DNA of 5,024 bases from Bdellovibrionales bacterium (GTDB lineage: Bacteria; Bdellovibrionota; UBA1018), in the NCBI GenBank assembly GCA_018968995.1, contig JAGWZD010000179.1, forward strand, positions 1-5,024. Direction: 5' to 3'. The notes below the pieces were generated by a model. It was not told the origin of the DNA, did no database searches, and worked only from the letters and a program-made list of their open reading frames with translations. The position numbers and the translations under genes were made by a program. Positions 1-5,024 of this stretch are shown piece by piece (position 1 is the stretch's first letter; every line of letters starts with the position of its first letter).

Positions 1-102
1 GGTAAAAAACCCGAGGAATCCTCGCTCGAAGAGATGGATCAGTACTGGGAAGAGGCCAAACGCCTGAGCTCGAGCGAGAATGCGAGCGGGAACAAAAAAT
101 GA
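1..102 (+). CDS. mazG: C-terminal tail of a probable MazG nucleoside triphosphate pyrophosphohydrolase (5' end outside window)
   Basis: An open frame runs from base 1 to a TGA at 100-102 and gives the last 33 residues of a protein that starts upstream of the window. The visible tail contains LEEMDQYWEEAKR followed by a Ser/Asn/Lys-rich end. A LEEM(D/E)xxW(E/Q)xxK helix at the extreme C-terminus is typical of MazG, which hydrolyses nucleoside triphosphates to monophosphates and pyrophosphate in the cytoplasm as a house-cleaning enzyme. None of the catalytic EExxE/ExxD residues lie in the window, so the assignment rests only on this tail and the soluble, acidic character. The TGA overlaps the ATG of coaE as ATGA, so the two genes are very likely co-transcribed and translationally coupled. 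It could be another protein with a similar acidic helical tail. Confidence 0.6.
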   Translation, partial: GKKPEESSLEEMDQYWEEAKRLSSSENASGNKK

Positions 103-707
103 GCCCACGCTTTCCGATTCCTGTGATTGGCTTAACGGGTGGCATTGCATCTGGAAAATCTCTGGTAGCGAAAATTCTACGAGAGAAATGCCACCTTCCT
201 GTTCTAGATGCCGACCAAATTGCGCGAGACCTTTCTTCAAAAGAAGGCAAGGCAGCCCCTCAAATCCAGAAAGCGTTCGGCACCCTAGATCGGGCCAAGC
301 TGAGAAAAAGGATTTTCTCGGACCCTCAGGCGCGTGCTGAGCTTGAAGCCATCCTTCACCCTCTGATTCGAGAGGAAAGCCTAAAGGAAATCTCAGATCT
401 TGCGCGTGCCGGAGCCCCGTTTGTGATCTATGAGGCGGCACTTTTGATTGAGACCGGACGTTATCGTGATTTTGATGCGCTTTTAGTGGTTCAATCAGAC
501 CTCGAAAAACGAATTTCGCGCCTCCTAGAGCGCGACGGAATTTCTCGCGAGCAAGCCTTAGCGATCATCCAAGCTCAATGTTCAGACCAGACTCGAAAGC
601 GAGCGGCTACTTGGGCAATCGAGAACTCAGGAAGCGTGGCCGATCTCGAACAGGCCACTTTAGAGCTGATGCCTCGAATCACGGAACACCTCGGGCGGCG
701 CTCTTAA
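99..707 (+). CDS. coaE: Dephospho-CoA kinase
   Basis: This 202-residue protein is a P-loop kinase that phosphorylates the 3'-hydroxyl of the ribose of dephospho-CoA using ATP, the last step of coenzyme A synthesis. The N-terminus shows the CoaE-type Walker A GLTGGIASGKS (residues 11-21), followed by LDADQIARDL (36-45), which matches the family's D-A-D segment. HPLI (87-90) and the strand leading to YEAALLIETG (111-120) correspond to the family's conserved HP and P-L-L-F-E regions. The lid region LLERDGISREQA (142-153) is followed by a Gln-containing helix (QAQCSDQ). Length fits the family (about 200 residues). The ATG is chosen because it overlaps the upstream stop as ATGA and places the P-loop at the usual distance; GGGA lies upstream in the previous gene. 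The usual A-D near the C-terminus reads A-T (RKRAATWAIEN), a mild deviation. Confidence 0.95.
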   Translation: MSPRFPIPVIGLTGGIASGKSLVAKILREKCHLPVLDADQIARDLSSKEGKAAPQIQKAFGTLDRAKLRKRIFSDPQARAELEAILHPLIREESLKEISDLARAGAPFVIYEAALLIETGRYRDFDALLVVQSDLEKRISRLLERDGISREQALAIIQAQCSDQTRKRAATWAIENSGSVADLEQATLELMPRITEHLGRRS

Positions 708-850
708 CGAGCAGGTCTTGGGCGATGGAAAGAGAATCCCGCGACGCCCCAGGTCAACGCAGGATGTCATTTGTTTTTGATTCTCGGGGATCTTCGCTGG
801 GGCCGTTTTTTTCTTTTTACAATGCTCTCGCGCCTCATTAGCCTCGGGGC
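708..850. other. Intergenic spacer with interleaved inverted repeats, T-rich tract and a possible -10 box
   Basis: This 143-base gap separates coaE from the lipoprotein gene. Two perfect 7-base inverted repeats are visible: GAGAATC (732-738) with GATTCTC (779-785), and GCCCCAG (746-752) with CTGGGGC (797-803). They interleave, so both can form together only as a pseudoknot. Two bases after the second arm comes T7-C-T5 (806-818), so the second pairing could serve as a poor, long-loop terminator for coaE. TACAAT at 818-823 matches five of six positions of a sigma-70 -10 box, but no good -35 sits 16-18 bases upstream. If it is used, transcription would start near 830 and leave a leader of about 20 bases before the ATG at 851. 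All roles here are inferred and weak; no standard riboswitch or tRNA was recognised. Confidence 0.3.
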
Positions 851-1693
851 ATGAAACAAATTTCATCGAAGAAAAAGCTGTTTTTGGTTCTGGCCATTTC
901 CATGGCCACTCTCGCTACCTTGAGCGGATGTAACGCCTTCTCGTTGATTGATAATCCCGGTGGTGATGAGCAGTATCTTTCAGCGGCTAGAGCCTGTTTT
1001 GATCAGGGCGATTTCGATTGTGCTCGTGAGAACTATGCCAAATTGAGTGGCAATTATGCCGAAACCCGTGCCGCTGAAGAAGCCTTTTTGCTTCTCACAG
1101 AAAATGGCGCCTCGATGGGGGTTTTCATGGAAACCTTCGGAAAAGGCGGAGATGGTTCGGCACTGAATGATCTTGCCGAGGCGCTGGCTCCCGGAAGCGA
1201 AGCCAAGCGTTTAGCCTTTCAGCAGGCTTACAATAAGTTTTCTGCCGCCCAATATGCTTCAGGCTCTGCACAAGTCCAATTGGTGCGCTACATCACGTCG
1301 CTGGCTTTAACAGCCGAACTGCTTGCCGAGAATATTCCAGCGGGAGGACGGCTGACCAGAAATCGGATTGTGGATGATGGCACTAGCTGCACTGAGACCT
1401 CCTTTAACGTCAACGCGTGTGACGGTGCTGCAGGCGCGCTTGGCAACGGCACCGGCTCGGGAACGGAGACCTCTCTCGCCGCAGCAGCATGGTCAGGTAC
1501 GATGACGCTGGGACACTTCAAGTTAGCAATGACTGAAATGTTCCAGAGCCTCGATGCTCTAGCTGCATCGGGCGGATTTAGCACCGGCTCGAAGGGCCTT
1601 GCTGCCGCATTTAAAGATCTCACAGTTAATGACGCCTTAACTAGTCGCGCTTTTCGCGCAAAAATGCTGGGCCAAGGTATCGGCCGCCCCTAA
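851..1693 (+). CDS. Predicted outer-membrane lipoprotein with TPR-like N-terminal segment, uncharacterised
   Basis: This 280-residue protein starts with a lysine-containing n-region (KQISSKKK), a hydrophobic core and the lipobox LSGC (24-27), so Cys27 should be lipidated by Lgt after SPase II recognition. Residue +2 is Asn, so under the E. coli Lol rule it would go to the outer membrane. Residues 41-74 (YLSAARACFDQGDFDCAREN and on) have the A/G/Y spacing of a tetratricopeptide-like helical hairpin, with Cys49 and Cys57 one in each helix. A largely helical middle follows, then a Gly/Ala/Thr-rich stretch (about 190-215) with another cysteine pair, Cys180 and Cys190. I do not recognise a named family. 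The start is the ATG giving the intact signal peptide; only CGGGG lies ahead of it as a weak ribosome site. It is 26 bases ahead of the barrel gene, which suggests one operon and possibly a periplasm-facing accessory to the barrel. Confidence 0.8.
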   Translation: MKQISSKKKLFLVLAISMATLATLSGCNAFSLIDNPGGDEQYLSAARACFDQGDFDCARENYAKLSGNYAETRAAEEAFLLLTENGASMGVFMETFGKGGDGSALNDLAEALAPGSEAKRLAFQQAYNKFSAAQYASGSAQVQLVRYITSLALTAELLAENIPAGGRLTRNRIVDDGTSCTETSFNVNACDGAAGALGNGTGSGTETSLAAAAWSGTMTLGHFKLAMTEMFQSLDALAASGGFSTGSKGLAAAFKDLTVNDALTSRAFRAKMLGQGIGRP

Positions 1694-1703
1694 AGCTTTA
1701 AAA

Positions 1704-1712
1704 AAAAGGAAA
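1704..1712 (+). promoter_or_regulatory. Ribosome binding site of the barrel gene
   Basis: AAAAAGGAA lies in the 26-base gap after the lipoprotein stop. Its AGGA core (1707-1710) is nine bases ahead of the ATG at 1720. It is the clearest Shine-Dalgarno on the plus strand of this window and decides the start. The short gap holds no terminator, which supports co-transcription with the lipoprotein gene. Confidence 0.7.
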
Positions 1713-1719
1713 CATCGAT

Positions 1720-2841
1720 ATGTCTCAGAAAAAAAATCTCCTTTGGAAAAGCGCTCTGGCTCTGTTGCTTCTGAACGCAGGTGCGCAGGCCTCTGATCAG
1801 ATCATTAAGCCCCTGCAAACCGTGCGAAGCTCAGGAATGGGCGGGCTTAAGCTGACCACCGGGCTTTATGAAGATAATTTTTTTGGCAACCCCGCGCGAG
1901 TGTTGGCTAATCCGAAGTGGAAGGTCACCATTTTTGACCCGACCATCGAGACCAGCCGCTCGACCATCACGAACGTCAGTGATGTGGCTTCGAGCAGCGG
2001 AGACAGCCTAGCCGCCATTGGCGACACTGCTGGAAACAATAACCACGGTCGCATTCAGCTTTCGACTCTCTCGTTCTATATTCCTAAAGGCGAAGGTCGC
2101 TGGGCTTTGGCCGTGGCCCCGCTGCTCACTCAAATTCAATTCGACGTGATGCTAAGAAATAGCTACCAAATCAGTCCCGTGGCTATTGCCGATATTGGTC
2201 CAGCTCTGACCTATGGCCGCACCTTCTTCGAAGATGAACGCCTCAGTATCGGCGTGACTCCTCATGTGACGGCTCGAATGGCCACCACTTCAGAGTTTAC
2301 CTTGCCCGATTTGATCAGTGGCAAATCTCTCAAGCCCGGCGAGTCGGGTGGAGCCGGTGCACACTTCGATGTCGACTTCGGCAGCACCTATCGGCTTCCG
2401 CTTCAGCTCGCGAGCTTTAATTTCGACGCTGCCTTTGCGGTGAACAACGTTCTGGGCGGAAAATATCAGAACCTTAAAACCATCAAGATTGGATCAGCCA
2501 ATACGCCCCCGCCCGCACAGCCTCGGTCCTTCGGACTGGGCATCGCAGGAATTCGTGAAGAATGGGGCAAGTTCCGAAACACCGTGTTCGGTTTAGAAGT
2601 TCAGGACCTGGGAAATAACAAAAACGGAAGCTTGTTCCGCACTCTGCATCTGGGTGGCGAAACCAATTGGAGGCGCTTGGCCGTTCGAGCCGGCCTGAAT
2701 CAAGGCTACTGGACCGCAGGCGTGGGTTTTGATCTGTGGGTGCTGAATTTTGATGTCTGCAGCTACGGCGAAGAGCTCTCTTTGAACACGGGCGGCTACG
2801 AAGATCGCCGATACGCGTTAAGAATTGCGCTACAAATTTAA
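1720..2841 (+). CDS. Predicted outer-membrane beta-barrel protein, PorV/FadL/TraF-like appearance
   Basis: This 373-residue protein has a signal peptide with n-region SQKKNLLWK, a Leu/Ala core and an AQA motif (22-24), predicting SPase I cleavage before Ser25. The mature N-terminus carries RSSGMGG (36-42) followed by FFGNPA (54-59). This arrangement of a Gly-rich turn then N-P-A recurs at the start of PorV, FadL/OmpP1 and TraF-like barrels. The rest is rich in alternating polar/hydrophobic strands separated by Gly/Asn/Ser turns, for example YGRTFFEDERLSIGVTPHV, and ends in an amphipathic strand RRYALRIALQI. The last residue is Ile, not the common Phe or Trp. There is one cysteine. It is expected in the outer membrane, folded by the BAM complex. 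Substrate or role cannot be told from sequence. It follows the lipoprotein gene by 26 bases, and the two probably form one unit. Barrel assignment is fairly sure, family membership less so. Confidence 0.75.
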   Translation: MSQKKNLLWKSALALLLLNAGAQASDQIIKPLQTVRSSGMGGLKLTTGLYEDNFFGNPARVLANPKWKVTIFDPTIETSRSTITNVSDVASSSGDSLAAIGDTAGNNNHGRIQLSTLSFYIPKGEGRWALAVAPLLTQIQFDVMLRNSYQISPVAIADIGPALTYGRTFFEDERLSIGVTPHVTARMATTSEFTLPDLISGKSLKPGESGGAGAHFDVDFGSTYRLPLQLASFNFDAAFAVNNVLGGKYQNLKTIKIGSANTPPPAQPRSFGLGIAGIREEWGKFRNTVFGLEVQDLGNNKNGSLFRTLHLGGETNWRRLAVRAGLNQGYWTAGVGFDLWVLNFDVCSYGEELSLNTGGYEDRRYALRIALQI

Positions 2842-2934
2842 TTTTTAGGGCAAGCTCTCGTAGTCTTTGGATTGTTAAGAGATTCAAGTCTGAGTCATTG
2901 CACGGCCCCGGATCGCCCCGTTATTCTGGTGGGC

Positions 2935-3402
2935 ATGTGGCAGTCCAACGGCAAAAAGCGATCGTCTCTGGGAAGCATCTATAACACCCCTCTGCGGGAG
3001 TCGGCGCGTTTTCACCTCAAACGGGTAGAATGTCTTCTCACCGCTTTAGAGGGTTCGATGCCGAACTCCTCGTCGGGATCCTCGCTCAAAGCCCGCCTGC
3101 TTTTAAACGATCTCAGTCCAGAGGGTTTAGCGGTCTACTCCACAGAAATCCTCGCCTCGGGCACCCTGGTAGCTTTAGAGCTCCAGTATCCTGAAGAGAT
3201 CAGCCTTCGCTTGAGGGTCAATTGGTGCCAACAAATCACAGGCGTCGGCCGCGTCATCAGCTCGGCCGCGCAGTCGTACCGGATTGGCTTGATCTTCGAT
3301 TACGAAAATGCCGAGGAACGAGAGCGTGTTCGTTCTTTTTGCGAAAAGCTTGCGGGCTCTTATCCTGGAAGGGACCTCACCAAAGCCCCCTACGCTGCCT
3401 GA
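2935..3402 (+). CDS. PilZ-domain protein, probable cyclic di-GMP receptor
   Basis: From the ATG at 2935 this is a 155-residue cytoplasmic protein made almost wholly of one PilZ domain. Both c-di-GMP-binding signatures are present: RESAR (residues 21-25), directly followed by Phe as in the usual R-x-x-x-R-F entry strand, and DLSPEG (59-64), matching D/N-x-S-x-x-G. The closing strand YRIGLIFDY (115-123) is also typical, and a charged helix (NAEERERVRSFCEKL) follows. A TTG at 2872 in the same frame would add 21 residues with no PilZ character. The ATG is preferred because GGTGGG lies just ahead of it. The gap from the barrel gene is 93 bases with no clear terminator, so read-through is possible. 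The gene ends one base from the stop of the convergent fliA. PilZ proteins often adjust flagellar motility in response to c-di-GMP; such a link here is inferred from position only. Confidence 0.85.
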   Translation: MWQSNGKKRSSLGSIYNTPLRESARFHLKRVECLLTALEGSMPNSSSGSSLKARLLLNDLSPEGLAVYSTEILASGTLVALELQYPEEISLRLRVNWCQQITGVGRVISSAAQSYRIGLIFDYENAEERERVRSFCEKLAGSYPGRDLTKAPYAA

Positions 3403-3403
3403 C

Positions 3404-4408
3404 TTAGCCGAAGAGGGCTACAAACTCATCCCAGTGATTTCTCAGCTTGCCCTTCAGGCGGATAATCGCCTGAGTATGAAGCTGGCTGACGCGCGACTCT
3501 GTGACATCCAGAACCCGGCCAATTTCCTTTAGGTTCAAGTCCTCATAATAATAGAGAGAAAGCACCAGTCTCTGCTTCTCAGGGAGATCATTGATACTAT
3601 CGGCAACCATCTTTTTGAAATGGGCCAGATTGACCTCAGAAAACGGGGTTGCGGACTTACTTGGGGCCTCGCCATACCCGTGCAGAGCACGCTTATCTTG
3701 TTTCGAAAAATTACTAATATCGTCGTAAGAGAGCAACGACACGCTTCGAACTTGATTGAGCATGTCATGGTACTCTTCTTGAGAAATACCAAGCTCGGCG
3801 CACACTTCTTCATCAGTGGCCTGCCGTCCCTTTTGCTGCTCGATTTTCGAGTAACAGCGCTCCAGCTGCTTCGCCTTTTCTCGAACCGAGCGAGGTACCC
3901 AGTCTTGCGCACGAAGCTCATCTAAAATGGCTCCACGAATACGAAACTCGGCATAGGTCTTAAACTTATTGTCTCGGGTCGCATCGTACTTATCGATGGC
4001 ATCCATCAACCCAATCACACCCGAGGAAATCAGATCATCTAGCTCAATATTTGCTGGCAAACGGGCCGCGATCTTTTGCGCGATATATTTAATCAGTGGC
4101 GCAAACTCGATGATCAACTTATCTCGAGTACTGTTATTTGGCGTGAAGTCATCACGTACCAGACTTGAAGTGTGGGCCGCCTCGGCAATGATCTCTCTTT
4201 CGAGCTCTTTTTGTAGGGCTTCCTCTTCTTTGCGAGCTCGCTCTGCTTCAGCAAGCTCATTTACCGCTGTATCTACTTCAGCAGGAGCAGCCGATTTCGC
4301 CGCATTTTTAGCTGCCTTGCCCACAACAGCTTGGTGTCGAGGCTTCTCTGAACCACGCTCTTCACCTGAATTTTTTCGGTATCTCTGCAGTCCTGCATTC
4401 ACACTCAT
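3404..4408 (-). CDS. fliA: Flagellar sigma factor sigma-28 (FliA) with a long N-terminal extension
   Basis: This 334-residue protein directs RNA polymerase to late flagellar and chemotaxis promoters. Residues about 95-170 form sigma region 2, with IELDDLISSGVIGLMDAIDK (121-140) and KFKTYAEFRIRGAILDELRA (148-167); the latter, followed by QDWVPRSVRE, is the strong sigma-28/WhiG signature. Region 3 follows (ATDEEVCAELGISQEEY). Region 4 begins near NDLPEKQRLVLSLYYYEDL, with the helix-turn-helix LKEIGRVLDVTESRVSQLH (294-312) reading the -35 element. FliA is usually about 240 residues; here roughly 90 extra residues precede region 2. They are a Lys/Ala-rich basic stretch, then an acidic helix likely to form a coiled coil (about 45-80). 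The start is uncertain: ATG at 4408 (used), or GTG at 4417 three codons upstream with AGGA four bases ahead. It lies 83 bases downstream of flhF on the same strand. Confidence 0.93.
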   Translation of the reverse strand: MSVNAGLQRYRKNSGEERGSEKPRHQAVVGKAAKNAAKSAAPAEVDTAVNELAEAERARKEEEALQKELEREIIAEAAHTSSLVRDDFTPNNSTRDKLIIEFAPLIKYIAQKIAARLPANIELDDLISSGVIGLMDAIDKYDATRDNKFKTYAEFRIRGAILDELRAQDWVPRSVREKAKQLERCYSKIEQQKGRQATDEEVCAELGISQEEYHDMLNQVRSVSLLSYDDISNFSKQDKRALHGYGEAPSKSATPFSEVNLAHFKKMVADSINDLPEKQRLVLSLYYYEDLNLKEIGRVLDVTESRVSQLHTQAIIRLKGKLRNHWDEFVALFG

Positions 4409-4491
4409 GCTGTCCACCCCATCCTAGGTTCCTTCAGTGTACCCACTGTCCGCCTGACAAGCAGCCGGCAAAATTTTCCATTACTGATCGA
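4409..4491 (-). promoter_or_regulatory. fliA leader: hairpin, Shine-Dalgarno and five-codon mini-ORF
   Basis: This is the 83-base gap between the flhF stop and the fliA ATG. Reading the minus strand, a perfect hairpin CAGTG-GGTA-CACTG occupies 4448-4435. It is followed at once by AAGGAA (4434-4429), and seven bases after the AAGGA core comes an ATG (4422-4420). That ATG opens a five-codon frame (M-G-W-T-A) whose TGA (4407-4405) overlaps the fliA ATG (4408-4406) as ATGA. The best ribosome site therefore points at the mini-ORF and not at fliA, which would be reached by coupling or from the in-frame GTG at 4417. The motif GG(C/T)GGACAG occurs twice, just before the hairpin arm and just before the fliA ATG. 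No sigma-70 or sigma-28 promoter with correct spacing was found, so fliA is probably transcribed with flhF. Confidence 0.4.
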
Positions 4492-5024
4492 TCACAAATC
4501 CATGACAAGTGCGGCCACCCGATCTTTACTGGCTTCCTCGATGTCTTCGGGAACCTTCTGTCCGGTAGTGAGATAAAGAAGCGGCAGACGGACCTTTTGG
4601 GGAACGTTATAAAGAACCCCATAGAGTGTGGTCTCATCGAGCTTTGAAAACACAAGTCCTTGCGGACGGAAAACCGCGAAACGCGATGCCATATCATAGA
4701 GCTCAGCGTCACGAGTCGTCGCCGACAGCACCAACAGGGTCTTCATAGTCGGAATCGTCTCGAGCATGGATTGGATTTCACGCAACGAAGAAGGATCACG
4801 CTGAGACCGCCCCGTCGTGTCCACCAAGATCAGATCTAACGCCTGAAAATCGCGAATCGCGAAAGTCAGATCATCCACCGACTGTGCTGACCTAAATGGG
4901 ACATTTAAAACCCTGGAAAACGTGGCTAGCTGATCAAAGGCGGAAGCCTTCACGTGATCTAGATTAATCAGGCCCACTCGAAGCCCACGCCGCATCGCCT
5001 GAGCCGCAATCTTTGCCAGCGTGG
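4492..5024 (-). CDS. flhF: Flagellar biosynthesis GTPase FlhF, C-terminal part of the NG domain (5' end outside window)
   Basis: The frame is open to the right edge, and the visible 176 residues start TLAKIAAQA, the end of an SRP-type G1 helix (GKTTTLAKIA), so the P-loop lies just outside. Then come the insertion-box segment NLDHVKASAFDQLATFSRVL (20-39 of the fragment), the G3-type DTTGRSQRD (68-76), G4 SKLDE (126-130) and the closing GQKVPEDIE (154-162) shared by SRP GTPases. SKLDETTLYG, in place of the TKLDG of Ffh and FtsY, points to FlhF, and fliA next door agrees. FlhF dimerises on GTP binding at the membrane and sets the site, often polar, of flagellar assembly. One oddity is that the usual D-x-Y-R of the insertion box reads D-H-V-K. 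The gene ends 83 bases ahead of fliA; flhG is not found between them. Confidence 0.9.
   Translation of the reverse strand, partial: TLAKIAAQAMRRGLRVGLINLDHVKASAFDQLATFSRVLNVPFRSAQSVDDLTFAIRDFQALDLILVDTTGRSQRDPSSLREIQSMLETIPTMKTLLVLSATTRDAELYDMASRFAVFRPQGLVFSKLDETTLYGVLYNVPQKVRLPLLYLTTGQKVPEDIEEASKDRVAALVMDL

Noticed and set aside
2188..2196. GCCGATAT resembling a sigma-28 -10 element inside the barrel gene
   Set aside because: No TAAA-type -35 at the required 15-base spacing, and it is deep inside a coding region. Similar GCCGAT hits near 639 and 2805 fail for the same reason.
2872..2934. TTG start at 2872 giving a 21-residue longer PilZ protein
   Set aside because: The added residues have no PilZ similarity and the TTG has no convincing ribosome site; the ATG at 2935 has GGTGGG just upstream and a full domain.
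3454..3473. Perfect 7-bp hairpin TCAGGCG-GATAAT-CGCCTGA downstream of the PilZ stop
   Set aside because: It lies within the fliA coding sequence (region 4), has no following T-tract on either strand, and is explained by codons of the conserved helix. It was not called a terminator. The GCGGATAA it contains also lacks a -35 partner.
3969..4427. 152-codon plus-strand open frame antisense to fliA
   Set aside because: It is Ser/Ala-rich and mirrors the complementary strand of the fliA N-terminal region, with no family features. Judged a shadow of the Ala/Glu-rich extension.
4435..4465. TTGTCA and TACACT on the minus strand as a sigma-70 promoter for fliA
   Set aside because: The spacer is only 13 bases and the -10 matches four of six positions, so it is not a credible promoter.
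4434..4712. 92-codon minus-strand open frame overlapping the end of flhF
   Set aside because: It is read in another frame of the clearly conserved flhF sequence, is rich in Arg/Ser/Phe/Trp with no recognisable domain, and cannot be FlhG.

Overview
The window reads as chromosomal DNA of a flagellated Gram-negative bacterium. It contains a lipobox lipoprotein, a signal-peptide-bearing outer-membrane barrel candidate, and a flagellar regulatory block with an FlhF-type GTPase and a FliA-type sigma factor. The mix of flagellar genes beside a PilZ protein and uncharacterised envelope genes, with moderate GC, suggests Bdellovibrionota or another delta-like lineage. That placement is inferred from context and was not tested by a search.

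Layout, left to right. Bases 1-102 hold the C-terminal tail of a gene that looks like mazG (nucleotide pyrophosphohydrolase). Its TGA overlaps the ATG of coaE (dephospho-CoA kinase, 99-707) as ATGA. A 143-base spacer (708-850) with two interleaved inverted repeats and a T-rich tract precedes a pair of envelope genes. These are a TPR-like lipoprotein (851-1693) and, 26 bases on, a predicted outer-membrane beta-barrel (1720-2841). A PilZ-domain protein follows on the same strand (about 2935-3402), with both c-di-GMP-binding motifs intact.

The right part is on the minus strand: the 3' part of flhF (4492 to past the right edge), then fliA (3404-4408, or 4417 if the GTG start is used). FliA carries about 90 extra residues ahead of sigma region 2. 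FlhF sets flagellar placement and sigma-28 drives late flagellar genes, so this is probably the tail of a larger flagellar cluster continuing beyond the window. FlhG, often encoded between flhF and fliA, is not there. The PilZ gene and fliA converge with one base between their stop codons.

No mobile element, CRISPR array, tRNA or rRNA was seen. The most interesting items are the long FliA N-terminal extension, a five-codon mini-ORF with a good Shine-Dalgarno whose stop overlaps the fliA ATG, the tail-to-tail PilZ/fliA arrangement, and the uncharacterised lipoprotein/barrel pair.
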